A DNA stretch of 64,000 nt, taken from JAODBJ01 sp963782465. Its GTDB lineage: Bacteria > Actinomycetota > Acidimicrobiia > IMCC26256 > PALSA-610. The stretch is taken from positions 248,001-312,000 of the forward strand of contig CAWAJR010000001.1 of assembly GCA_963782465.1 (NCBI GenBank). The letters run 5' to 3'. The position numbers and the translations under genes are program-made. Below the pieces are notes generated by a model. The model searched no databases, was not told the DNA's origin, and was given only the letters and a program-made list of their open reading frames with translations. The first letter of the stretch is position 1. Every line of letters begins with the position of its first letter. Of the stretch, positions 1 to 8,917 are shown one piece after another.

Positions 1-1
1 G

Positions 2-454
2 TTCCTCTATGCCGCGGCCTGCAACCCCGACCCCGTCATGCGCCTCACCGGCGTGAACCGCGCGCTCGAAGGCCTCGCCATCGACGTGTTCAACACGATG
101 CGCGAATTCGGGAAGGAATCGACCGACCCGATCCTCGAGTTCTGCGAAGACTGGATGCTGGCCGACGAAGTGACCCACGTGAAGATGGGCTCCGACTGGC
201 TGCGCCGGCTCACCGAGAAAGACCCGGAGCGGCGCGAGCGTGCCCTCGACTTCCAGCGCACCGTCGACAAGATCTTCAACCTCGGTGGGTTCCGGGGCGA
301 ATCCGACGAGAACCCGGTGCAGCTCGCCCGCCACTTCCGCGAATTGGCCGGTTTCACCGACGAGGAAAACGACTCGTTGTCGAAGCTCGCGGCCGAATCG
401 ACGGAAGAGGCGCGCGTGATGAGCGAGATGTTCGCCGCCCAAGAGGCGTCTTGA
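2..454 (+). CDS. C-terminal part of a ferritin-like DUF455-type protein (start outside window)
   Basis: Only the last 150 residues are present; the frame is open from the window edge, so the true start lies upstream. The stretch LEFCEDWMLADEVTHVKMG, with glutamates and a histidine spaced as on a metal-binding helix, resembles the ferritin-like DUF455 family. The first half of the bundle is missing, so metal binding is inference. The stop overlaps the TTG start of the next gene (TTGA), so the two are probably translated as a coupled pair. No function is established for this family; an oxidoreductase-like role is only a guess. An unrelated all-helical protein is the main alternative. Confidence 0.6.
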   Translation, partial: FLYAAACNPDPVMRLTGVNRALEGLAIDVFNTMREFGKESTDPILEFCEDWMLADEVTHVKMGSDWLRRLTEKDPERRERALDFQRTVDKIFNLGGFRGESDENPVQLARHFRELAGFTDEENDSLSKLAAESTEEARVMSEMFAAQEAS

Positions 455-1050
455 ACATCACGATCACACCGGCGGAGTTCACGCTCATCCGGTACGACGC
501 CAACGAGATCGCTGCGATCACCGCCGACGTCGCGGCCATGATCGACTTCCCGCCCGACGTCGACATCGCGATCGACGTCGACGAGGAACTGTTCGCGCCG
601 CTCACCGGCCACATGTCCGACGTCGTCGACGGCGTCGCCCACATCTGGATCTCGGGCGCCAACTTCGAGGACAAGCGCCAGCCGCAACACTTCTCGCCCG
701 GCCAGGCGCACGACGATCTGCTCGTCGCGTTGTTGCGCTGCAAGGACCGGCTTTCCGACGAGTTCGCCGGCGCGGCGAGCGACGCGGAGATCAGCCGGGC
801 CGAACGGGCGGCGTGGGACGTGTCGGCCCACGGCCGGGCGGGCAAGCTCGGTGTGCACGTGCGCCGCCAGGCCCTGCTGTACGAGTTCCGCCTCCAGCAC
901 GGTTTCACCGACGTCGCCGACGCCGCCTTCGACCGGCTGTTCGCGGGCGGCCCGGTGACGTGGGAAGGGCTGCGCGAGATCTGCAAGGAGACCGGCGCGG
1001 TCGAACGGCCGGCGTCGAAGGTCCCCGTCGACCTCCTCCGCCACAAGTAG
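451..1050 (+). CDS. Hypothetical protein coupled to the ferritin-like gene
   Basis: A 199-residue soluble protein with no signal peptide or membrane segment, starting at TTG inside the stop of the preceding gene. I do not recognise a family. The first 60 residues are rich in Asp/Ile/Val (a DVDIAIDVDEEL stretch), and the C-terminal half is helical with many Arg/Glu. There is no cysteine cluster or P-loop. The 4-bp overlap implies the two proteins are made in a fixed ratio and may act together. It is followed directly by a palindromic intergenic repeat that may end the transcript. The frame is real on codon bias (third-position G/C) and coupling; the function is unknown. Confidence 0.7.
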   Translation: MNITITPAEFTLIRYDANEIAAITADVAAMIDFPPDVDIAIDVDEELFAPLTGHMSDVVDGVAHIWISGANFEDKRQPQHFSPGQAHDDLLVALLRCKDRLSDEFAGAASDAEISRAERAAWDVSAHGRAGKLGVHVRRQALLYEFRLQHGFTDVADAAFDRLFAGGPVTWEGLREICKETGAVERPASKVPVDLLRHK

Positions 1051-1060
1051 CCCCGCCGCC

Positions 1061-1122
1061 CCCACTCGTTTTGGTGTACCGAACCTGCCCGTCGCGGCCG
1101 TTCCGGTACATCAAAAGGAGTT
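1061..1122. repeat. Palindromic intergenic repeat, copy 1
   Basis: An imperfect hairpin: left arm CTCGTTTTGGTGTACCG (from 1065) pairs with CGGTACATCAAAAGGAG ending at 1120. It lies between two convergent genes, touching the TAA of the minus-strand gene. A clearly related element occurs at 40832-40899, sharing the CCCAC(T/C)CGTTTTG(A/G)TGTACCG arm. Position and structure fit a bidirectional terminator or a REP-like dispersed palindrome. There is no U-tract, so simple intrinsic termination is not certain. Confidence 0.7.
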
Positions 1123-1616
1123 AGGCAGGCCGGCTGGCCCAGGCCTCGAGCGCGGCGGCTTCGAGGTCGATCCGGCGCAGCAGCCCGGGCAGGATCCTCT
1201 GCTCGGCGCGCGAGCCGATGAGCGGCACCCGCACCGACAGCTCGCCGGCCAGCTCGCGCACCGTGCCGGTGCCGCGGGCTTCGAGGCGGTACTCGCCCCG
1301 GCAGCGCAACCGATCGGGTTGGGCATCGGCGCGGACCCGCAGCGTGCCCCGTTCGTTCCCGGGGTCGACCCGCACCTCCTGCACCCAGGAGATGCGGGCG
1401 CCGGAGAGGATCTTGTTCGCGATCGGGTCGAGGGTGCCGTCGAACCGGAACCGGGCCCGCAGCACCGTGCCCTCCTCGTCGGTCGAGCGTTCGAGCACCT
1501 CGGGCGGTGCGACGTCGGGGAGGCGCAACCCGGCGACGAACGCCTCGTCGGTCATCGCCGCCGCAACCGCGTCGGGGAGCGACGGTGAACTCGTGCCGGG
1601 CCGTGAACGTCACCAT
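1121..1616 (-). pseudogene. DUF2505-family protein, frame broken once
   Basis: The N-terminus (MVTFTARHEFTVAP) and the rest (DAVAAAMTDEAFVAGLRLPD onward) lie in different frames. They rejoin if one base is removed from the GGGG run at 1574-1577. The joined product of about 164 residues fits DUF2505, a START/SRPBCC-like actinobacterial family (beta strand, then a helix with 'DEAFVAGLRLPDV', then antiparallel strands). No stop or other decay is visible beyond this one base, so a consensus error is likelier than true loss. An internal ATG at 1555 would give a truncated 144-residue product. The gene lies 16 bp downstream of the monooxygenase-like gene, apparently as an operon. Ligand unknown. Confidence 0.7.
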
Positions 1617-1632
1617 CGGGCCATCCTGCTCG

Positions 1633-1953
1633 TCAGATCAGGTCGTGGGCGCTGATGGTGTCGTGGAGGTCGATCTGGGGGGCGGCGGCGAGCAGGGGCA
1701 CGGCCTCCCGGGCCATCTCGGTCATGGCATGACCATCCAGGTGCGCCCGGGCCGCGGCCGGCGACGCCCACTTTTCGATCAACGTGAAACGGCCACCCTG
1801 AGTGGTGGAAACGACGAGGTCGATGTTGCGACAACCATCCTCGTTCCGGGCGGTCACGACGTAGCGAGACAGCGTGGCGGCGAGCGCAGCCTCGTCGCCC
1901 GGGCGGGCATCGAGCACTGCGGTCAGCACGGCCAGTTCGACGTCGCCGCTCAT
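1633..1953 (-). CDS. Antibiotic biosynthesis monooxygenase (ABM)-domain protein
   Basis: A 106-residue ferredoxin-fold protein. The pattern VLTAVLDARPGDEAALAATL, then ARNEDGCRNIDLV, then FTLIEKWASPAAARAHL...M is the usual order of the dimeric alpha/beta-barrel ABM family. Members include quinol monooxygenases, haem-degrading enzymes and many proteins of unknown role. No haem-ligand pattern is evident, so a cofactor-free quinone or small-aromatic oxidase is a reasonable but unproven guess. ATG start at 1953. Transcribed toward the DUF2505 gene and divergent from the sigma factor gene. Confidence 0.8.
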   Translation of the reverse strand: MSGDVELAVLTAVLDARPGDEAALAATLSRYVVTARNEDGCRNIDLVVSTTQGGRFTLIEKWASPAAARAHLDGHAMTEMAREAVPLLAAAPQIDLHDTISAHDLI

Positions 1954-2200
1954 GCCTCAGCCCTGCGGCCACGAACCCCGCGCCGAACGGCATACGTGGC
2001 ATGAGTCACGAAGTGCGCCTGCCGCTCGCGGTTGGATCCGTGAATGATGCGCGAAAAGCGTCGAAATCCTGTGGAAAATGGCGCTTGACGATGCCGGTAT
2101 CGTAGCCAATGCACGGGTGAGCGTGTATGGGGCGGCAGGGGGTGCGGGCCCTGTTCTGGCTGTCCATCATCGTCCGAACAGCAGACAGAGGGGTCGGTTC

Positions 2201-3136
2201 GTGGCCAAGGAGCGTGTCGACCGCGACGAGGAAGATCTCGTCCGGCTCTACTTGACCGACATCGGGCAGTACCCACTTCTCACCAAGGATGACGAAGTTC
2301 GCCTCGCCCAACAGATCGAAGCGGGCAACGCTGCGCGTGAACAGTTGGCGCGCGGCAAAGGTCTGACTCCGGCGAAAAAGCGCGAGTTGCGACGCCACGG
2401 TCGCGAAGGTGAGGACGCGCAGCGCACGTTCGTCCAGTCGAACCTGCGCCTGGTCGTCTCGATTGCCAAGAAGTACCAGGCGTCGGGGTTGCCGCTGCTC
2501 GATCTGATCCAGGAGGGCAACCTCGGGCTCATGCACGCCGTCGAGAAGTTCGACTGGCGCAAGGGCTTCAAGTTCTCGACCTACGCCACGTGGTGGATCC
2601 GCCAGGCGATCACGCGCGGCATCGCGAACACGGGCCGCACGATCCGTCTCCCGGTGCACGCCGGCGACACGCTCGCCCGGTTGCAGAAGGCACGCTCGCG
2701 GCTGGAGCTGAAGCTCGGCCGTGCGGCGACGCTTTCCGAACTCGCGGCCGAAGTCGAGATGCCGGAAGACAAGGTCACCGAGGCCCTGCGCTTCGCGGCC
2801 GAGCCGCTCTCACTGTCGGAGCCGTTGCGCGAAGACGGCGACGCGGAACTCGGCGACATCGTCGAGGACCGTTCGGCGGAGTCGCCGTTCGAGGTCGCCG
2901 CGACCGCGCTGTTGCCGGCCGAGATCGAGAAGCTGCTCGCGCCGCTCGACGAGCGGGAACGGCAGATCCTGGCGCTGCGCTTCGGGCTCGACCGCGGTGA
3001 GCCGCGCACGCTCGAAGAGGTCGGCGAGTACTTCAACCTCACCCGGGAACGGATCCGCCAGATCGAAGCCCGGGCGATGTCGAAGTTGCGCCACCCGTCG
3101 GCCGACACCGGCGCCCGCGACCTGCTCGCGGTCTAG
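2201..3136 (+). CDS. RNA polymerase sigma-70 factor, primary-like (group 1/2)
   Basis: Directs RNA polymerase to housekeeping-type promoters. From the GTG at 2201 the product has 311 residues: region 1.2 (DLVRLYLTDIGQYPLL), region 2 with the core-binding and -10-melting helix (SIAKKYQASGLPLLDLIQEG and GFKFSTYATWWIRQAI), region 3 (RLPVHAGDTLARLQKA) and region 4 with the -35 helix-turn-helix (TLEEVGEYFNLTRERIRQIE). It lacks the long acidic N-terminal extension of a principal sigma, as HrdB/SigB-like secondary factors do. I prefer GTG 2201 because AGAGGGG sits about 8 nt before it and region 1.2 follows closely. An in-frame ATG at 2078 would add 41 residues unlike sigma factors. Confidence 0.93.
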   Translation: MAKERVDRDEEDLVRLYLTDIGQYPLLTKDDEVRLAQQIEAGNAAREQLARGKGLTPAKKRELRRHGREGEDAQRTFVQSNLRLVVSIAKKYQASGLPLLDLIQEGNLGLMHAVEKFDWRKGFKFSTYATWWIRQAITRGIANTGRTIRLPVHAGDTLARLQKARSRLELKLGRAATLSELAAEVEMPEDKVTEALRFAAEPLSLSEPLREDGDAELGDIVEDRSAESPFEVAATALLPAEIEKLLAPLDERERQILALRFGLDRGEPRTLEEVGEYFNLTRERIRQIEARAMSKLRHPSADTGARDLLAV

Positions 3137-3226
3137 GCCGCTCCGGAGCCGCCGGTAATTCGGCGCGCCCCAATGCGCACGGCCGGTAGGTTCGCGCCGT
3201 GGGAGCAACCTTCGTGATGGTCCGCC

Positions 3227-3824
3227 GTGCGCGAGAACGAGGCGCGCCGGTACGGCTTTCATCAATGCACTGATCACTGGGCGGCACGGATCGTCGCCGC
3301 TGCCCGCATCCCGCCGGGCGCGCTCGTCCTCGACGTCGGCGCCGGGAACGGGCGCGCTCACACGTCATCTGGTCGGCGCCGGGGCGCGGGTCGTCGCCGT
3401 CGAAGTGCACCCGGGGCGGGCCGAGGGCCTGCGGCGGCGCTTCGCGGGCGATCCGGTCACGGTGGTGCGAACCGACGCAGCCGACCTGCGCCTTCCCCGC
3501 CGCCCGTTCCGGGTGGTCGCCAACCCGCCGTTCTCGATCACCGCGGCCGTGCTGCGCCGGCTCGTCGCGCCCGGGTCGCGGCTCGTCGCCGCCGACATCG
3601 TGCTGCCGGCGCACGTCGCCCGGCGCTGGGCCGGCGGCCACGCCCCCGGCGCGGGGCGCTGGCGGCTCGATTTCGACGCGATGGTCGTGATGAACCTGCC
3701 CCGATCGGCGTTCGTGCCCCCGGCAACCCAACCGACCGCCGTACTGCGCATCGAGCGCCGCTCCCGCCCGTCTTCCCCGAGATCCGCAGGCACGCATGCT
3801 CGCGATCGCGAGCAGAAGCGGTGA
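3227..3824 (+). pseudogene. Erm-type 23S rRNA adenine N6-methyltransferase, frame broken
   Basis: Erm enzymes dimethylate A2058 of 23S rRNA and give macrolide-lincosamide-streptogramin B resistance. The N-terminus (ARIVAAARIPPGALVLDVGAGNG, SAM-binding motif I) is in one frame. The continuation GALTRHLVGAGARVVAVEVHPG and the catalytic NPPF motif (VVANPPFSITAAVL) are in the next. Removing one G from the run at 3350-3352 restores a product of about 198 residues, short compared with typical Erm enzymes (about 240-260) because the C-terminal rRNA-recognition lobe is trimmed. As read the gene is inactive. KsgA is the alternative, but the NPPF motif and short N-terminus favour Erm. No leader-peptide attenuator is evident upstream. 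Confidence 0.75.
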
Positions 3825-3939
3825 ACGGCCGGGGGTCGAACGTCCACAGTTCCCCGCCGGTTGTTATGTGCCACTTGATCCTCGCGCGGAGCGTGCCGAA
3901 GGGACAGGTAGACGAGACCGTCGACGACAGGAACGTGAC

Positions 3940-5646
3940 ATGCCAAGGGAGCGCGCGCAGCGCCGCGGCCTCTCGGGGCCGATGTGGATCGGCGGGTCCG
4001 CGCTGGCCTGATCGCAGTCGCGGCGATGCTCGTCACGTTCGGGATCAGCCGGTTCGACGAAGTGGGTTCACGGGTCGCGCGCGTCCGGCAGGCTGCTACT
4101 GCCGAGATGTACCTCCGGGAGTACATCGGCTACCAGAACCAGGTGCACGACGCGTTCCTACGGGTACAGGCGGCTGACCCGGCCAGCAAGCGGGTCGAGG
4201 CGATGACGGCCGCGCTGGTGCCTTCGGACCAGCTCCCGGCCGCGTTGAACGGCTACATCAAGAATTCCCTCAACCTTCCCGGCGAAGCGCAAGCGCGGCG
4301 CGACCAAACGCGGCTCACCGCCGCGTACTCGAAGCTCGCTCGCGCCGCGGGACCGATCATCGCGACCAGCGACGCGCCCGCCTCGCTCGTGCAGGAGCGC
4401 CTCGCGGCCGTCAACGCCGCGTACGCCAAGGCGATCGCCTCGCAGGAGAAGATCATCACGCTGTACACCGACGCTCGCCGGACGGAAATGGCCCGCGCCG
4501 CCGCGATCGTCGCCGACAGCCGGCGCAAGGTCGAACTCGCCTCCGTCGCCGGCGCGCTCTTCGTGTTGTTGCTCGCCGCGTTCGCGGCGCGCGGCGTCGT
4601 ACCGCCGGAACGCGAGGTTCTCCCGGCTCGAACGCGAACGCCAACAAACCGCCCACCAGAACGAGTTCGAGGCCCGGTTGCAGCGCGCGCTGTCCATGGC
4701 CTCGTCCGAAGCCGCGGTGTACCCCGTGGTCGCGCGTGCCTTGCGCGAGAGCTTGAGTGACGAAGCCGCGCAGGTGCTGCTCGCCGCGTCGGTGCGTGCA
4801 CCGTACGAGGAAGTTGCCATTACCGACGCCGACGGCGCTCGTTGCCGCGCCGACGGGCCGAACGAATGCGTTGCGGCCCGGCTCGGCCAAACGTTCGAAA
4901 TCGCGTCGAGCGACGCGCTCGACGCCTGCCCGTACGTGCGCGACCGCGACGAGCAGCCGTGTTCGGCATTGTGCGTGCCGATCATTGTCGCCGACCGTGC
5001 ACTCGGCGTGATCCACACCACCGGTCCCGCCGGCGATCACCTGCCGGTGGAAGTCGTGAAGCAGGTGAAACTGGTCGCCCGTCGCAGCGGCGAGAAGATC
5101 GGCACGCTGCGGGCCTTCGCGCGTTCGCAGGCCCAGGCAACCACCGATCCGCTCACCGGCCTCGCGAACCGTCGCACCCTCGAAGAGGTCGCCGCCGAAC
5201 AGATGGCATCGGGGGAGCCGTACGCCGTCGCCTTCGGCGACCTCGACCACTTCAAGCAGTTGAACGACGCGTTCGGTCACGAAGCCGGCGACCGGGCGCT
5301 GCGTCTCTTCGCTCGCGTGCTCCAGCACGCCACGAGACCGGGAGATCTCGCGGTGCGTTACGGCGGCGAGGAGTTCGTGCTGTTCCTGCCCGTCTGCGAC
5401 GACGCGCTCGCCGCGACCATCGCCGAGCGCGTCCGCGACGAGTTGCGCAAGGAACTGGTGAGTGATTCCGCGCCGGAGTTCACCGCGAGTTTCGGGGTTG
5501 CGATGTCGGGGCACCGCGACGCGTTCGCCGATGTCTTGCGGGCCGCCGACGAGGCGCTGCTCGCCGCGAAGGCGGCCGGGCGCGACTGCGTGCGGGTCGC
5601 GTCGCAGCACGCCGGCCGGGTCGCGCGCGAAGCGGGCGCCGCCTGA
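3940..5646 (+). pseudogene. Membrane sensor diguanylate cyclase (GAF-GGDEF), frame broken
   Basis: Diguanylate cyclases make cyclic di-GMP. The parts in order are: a hydrophobic N-terminus, an extracytoplasmic helical sensor (about 190 residues), a second membrane helix (VAGALFVLLLAAFA), a coiled coil (RLERERQQTAHQNEFEARL), a GAF-like domain, and GGDEF with DPLTGLANRRTL and an intact RYGGEEF active site. The second helix and the coiled coil lie in different frames; the shift is near 4590-4610. I place the start at ATG 3940 (AGGAA 7 nt upstream), which needs another shift near 4000-4010; it joins MWIGGSALA to LIAVAAMLV and makes a better first membrane helix. GTG 3984 is the in-frame alternative. 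The catalytic half from 4600 to 5646 is intact. Confidence 0.75.
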
Positions 5647-5660
5647 TCAGGTGCAGGTCG

Positions 5661-5751
5661 CGGAGGCGGCAGGAATCGAACCCACCGGACGGGGTACACC
5701 CGTCCCACTCGTTTTGAAGACGAGGGAAGCCACCAGGCCCCATTCACCTCC
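5661..5751 (-). tRNA. selC: tRNA-Sec (anticodon UCA)
   Basis: Read on the minus strand this is a 91-nt tRNA with the hallmarks of bacterial selenocysteine tRNA: anticodon loop CTTCAAA in a 5-bp stem (CTCGT/ACGAG) giving UCA; a 6-bp D stem closed by a TGGT tetraloop; a long variable arm with a perfect 7-bp stem (GGACGGG/CCCGTCC); and a T loop TTCGATT. Acceptor and T stems stack to about 12 pairs (GGAGGTG with CGCCTCC plus the T stem), one fewer than the 13 usual in bacteria. The discriminator is G, and CCA is not encoded (CGA follows). No selA, selB or selD is in this window. Confidence 0.92.
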
Positions 5752-5782
5752 CGGGTGAATGCCGGCAGCGTACCGAGGGGCG

Positions 5783-7130
5783 TCAGCTTCCTGGCGGGAG
5801 GGCGAAGACGGAAAGCGTGCCGCCGGCGTCGGCAACGTAGACGCGCCCGTTGACGAGCGCGGGCGCGGTGTCGACCGCGGCCGCGGTCGTGCCGTGCCAC
5901 AGGGAACTACACGTCGCCGCGCCGCAGCCGCCGAGCGCGAACGCGTCGACGCCGCCGTTGTGCTCACCGAGATAGACGAGTTGGCCGCCGATGCTCGGCG
6001 AGGAGAGGTCGCCGGCCGCGATCGGTGCGGTCCAGCGCGGTGTGCAGGTCGACTGGCCGCAGCCCTTCGCCGGGAACGCGTACAGGTGGCCGTCGGTCGA
6101 TGCGACCAACGCGGTGTCGCCGGTCACCGCGACCGATGCCTTGATCGCCGCGCCGGTGTGCGCGGTCCACAACGGTGTGCAGGTTGCCCGGCCGCAGCCT
6201 CCCGCGGCGTACACGTAGAGGTTGCCGTCGGTGCCACCCGCGTACACGTCGCCGTTCGCGACGGCCGGTTCGGTGTCGAGCTCCGTCGGCGGCGTCGCCG
6301 ACCACAGAGGTGTGCACGTGACCGGCGGGAAGATGCCGATGTTCTGGCTGAACGGCGCGCAGTTGGTTTTGCCGGCCGCGTCGATGGCCCGAAGCTGGTA
6401 CGCGGTGGTTCCGGGTGAGGGAACGAAGTCGCCGGTCGCGTAGATGACGCTGCCCGCGACTGCGATCCCGGCCGGTGACGGGCCTTCGAGATTGCCCGTT
6501 GGTCAGGTCGCCGAAGACGACCGAACCGGTCGACGCGTCGACGGCTTGGATACCGGCATACGTCGAGCCGAAGCAACACGTCAACTGCCACGTCGTGTAG
6601 AGAAGGTTGCCGTCGCGGAGCGGAGCATCGGTTGGTCCTTGCCCGCCACCGGTGCCCGGCGCGCCCGACGCGGCGTCGTACGCGTACGTCGTGCCGCTGA
6701 ACTCATCAGCGCTCGGCTTGGTGATACCGACGTACACGGTGCCGTTCCCGACACCGGGCGCGGTGATACTCGACGGCGCGGCCAATCCGCCTTGCGTCGT
6801 TGCCGAGTGGGCCCGCAACGGTGTGCAGGCCCTGGGCGTGCCGCCGCAGTTGCGCGCGCCGGTGCCGTCGAACGCCGAAATCGTGACCGTGTAGGTCGAG
6901 TCGTTCTCCGACGACACGTGGACGTCGCCGTGCGAGACGACCGGCGACGTGGGCACGCCGTCGACGGACGCGGTGTAGAGCAACTTCAAGCCCGACACGT
7001 TCGCGCTCGAAACTTTCGTGTTCGTCATGTCGAACGCCGTTCGCTGCAGATTGGCGCCGACGAACGACCAATCGCACGCGCTGCAGGTGAGCGCGAGCGC
7101 CGCGACCAGCAGGAGCAGTTTGCGCCGCAT
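5783..7130 (-). pseudogene. PQQ-like beta-propeller lipoprotein, frame broken once
   Basis: A secreted lipoprotein: signal peptide MRRKLLLLVAALALTCSAC with the lipidated Cys at 19, then WD/PQQ-type propeller strands. It shows repeated 'G..YVYDAASG'-like blades and paired cysteines in CGGTPRACTPLR and GRATCTPLW segments. The N-terminal 215 residues and the rest (NLEGPSPAGIAVAGSVIYATG onward) are in different frames; the shift is in the GCCCG run at 6494-6497. Start ATG 7130 is preceded by AGGAAGGGG. It is 64 bp downstream of the GH20 gene on the same strand. It is paralogous to the N-terminal half of the gene at 17983. PQQ binding is not implied; such propellers often act as extracellular scaffolds. 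Confidence 0.75.
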
Positions 7131-7194
7131 GAGCCCCTTCCTCGTCGCGTGACCATACGTGGGCTCTGCGCTGCGGCCCATTGCGCGGGTGGCG

Positions 7195-8917
7195 TCACCG
7201 ACCGGCAGGCAAGCCGCCCCACGCCGGGTCGGGCGCGCCGGTCGCGTACGCGTCGCGCAGGTTGTGCAACCACGCGACACTGTCTTCGAGCCCGCCAGGC
7301 CGGTTGCGGGCGAGCCACCGTTCCCGGTAGCGCACGATGAGCGCGTCGAGTTCCGTCGCGAACGCACCGCGGGTGGACGCCGGAACCGACCCGAGGGTGC
7401 CGTCGCCGGCCAACCGAGCTTGCGCGTCGCGGGCGAGGAGATCGACCAGATCGGCACTGAAACAGATCTCGTCGACGAGGAGCGCCGCGTCGGCGCGGCG
7501 CGACTGCGACCGTTCCGCAGCGGTTCGTGCCTCCGCGAGTCGTTGCCGGAAGGCGTCGACTTCCGCGTTCGTGAGGCTGTTCGTGAGCCCGCGCCCGACC
7601 GGGAGTTGCGGGTACCAGAGGTGGGCGACGATCGTCGCCATGTTCGGGAATTGCGGCGTGACGAGCAGATGCGCGTCGCCGAGCGAGAGCAGGGCCGACG
7701 CGAGTTCGCCGGTCGGGTCGTCGTACGCGTGCGCGCTCGAGCGCGGCGGCGAGGTCGAGATCGGTGTTGGTGCTCGCGCACCACGAGACGGCTGCGCCGT
7801 ACGCGAAGCCCGGATCGCTGATCGGCAGCTGTTGGAGGGTGCCCTCGTCGCCCCAGTCGGTGTTGAGGTAGCCCTCGGCTCCGTACGCGACCGCGGCTCG
7901 GGCCGCGTTCGCGCAGGTGACGCGGGCATTGGTGACGCGCCCGAGGATGCTCAACCAGCTCGACGTGCCGGGCGCGACGTAGAAGGGGACCCCCGCGCCT
8001 GCGAGCATCGCCGCGCGCTCGTCGTAGGGGTGCCAATCGTCGTAGCCCCATTCGCAGACCGTGACCCCGGCGGGCAACTGCGCGACCAGCTCCGGGCCCG
8101 AGAGCATGTCGCCCCAGATCAGCATCTCGCGGCCCGCGAGTTCCGGCAGGTCGCGGAGCGTCGCGACCCAGTCGAGGTAGTCGCTCATCCGCGACGCCGG
8201 CAGCTCCCATGTCTCGTCGAGGCCCACGTGCACGCGCCGGCTCGTGAAGAGTGGGAGCAACTCGGCCAGCAGGCTGCGCACGAGCGCGAGCGTCCCCGGG
8301 TTCGTCGGTTCCATCGTCATCGCGGCGCGCGACTTTCCGAACGGGTCGATGAACCCGTCGGGCTCGATCGCCAGGCCGCGGTAACGGTCGTGGCGCAACC
8401 AGCGCTGCATGTGCCCCAGACAGTTCTGGTTCGGTACCAACTCGACGTGACGCTCTCGGCAGAACGCGTCGAGCTCGCGTATCTCCTCGGCGGTGAACGG
8501 GCTCGCGGCCGCGTGTACCTCGGCGTGGTCGCGGTACGCGAAGGTGTGCTCCATGTAGAGCTGCAGTTGGTTGACCTTCCACGACGCGAGCCGGTCGACG
8601 AGGTCGCGCAACGTCTGCATCGTCGGGACCTTGTCGCGCGAAACGTCGATCATCACGCCGCGTGCGGGCACGTCGGGGTGATCCCGGATCGTCCCCGCGG
8701 GGAGGGCTCCGTCGTGCAGGCGAGCCAGCTGCGTGAGGGTTGCACGCGCGTAGAACAACCCGGCGTCGTCGCCGCCGATCACGTTCACGCCGTCGTCGCC
8801 GATGCGCAGCTCGTAACCCTGCGCCGGCAGCGTGGGATCGACACGTTCGGTCGCGACGGAGTTCGGCACGAGCCGGTCGCCGAGTTCGACGACGCGTGGG
8901 TTGGGGAGGAGGTTCAC
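7195..8917 (-). pseudogene. GH20 beta-N-acetylhexosaminidase, frame broken once
   Basis: GH20 enzymes release terminal GlcNAc/GalNAc by substrate-assisted catalysis. The protein has the N-terminal alpha/beta domain (GDDGVNVIGGDDAGLFYARATLTQL) followed by the TIM barrel (RGVMIDVSRDKVPTMQTL) and the catalytic Asp-Glu pair in VHVGLDETWEL. No signal peptide is seen, suggesting cytoplasmic action on imported oligosaccharides. The frame breaks at 7731-7742 within alternating GC, after the catalytic core; the last ~175 residues (HAYDDPTGELASALL onward) are in the next frame. The GTG start at 8917 overlaps the upstream GNAT stop (GTGA). The operon context (HexNAc kinase, nucleotidyltransferase) supports hexosamine salvage. 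Confidence 0.85.

Noticed and set aside
2078..2200. Upstream ATG start of the sigma factor
   Set aside because: The added 41 residues lack sigma-like character and no ribosome-binding site precedes it; GTG 2201 has AGAGGGG.
4005..4012. UGA at 4009-4011 as a selenocysteine codon, given the nearby tRNA-Sec
   Set aside because: The downstream homology continues in a different frame, so read-through would not restore it; a base shift explains it better, and no SECIS-like hairpin follows.
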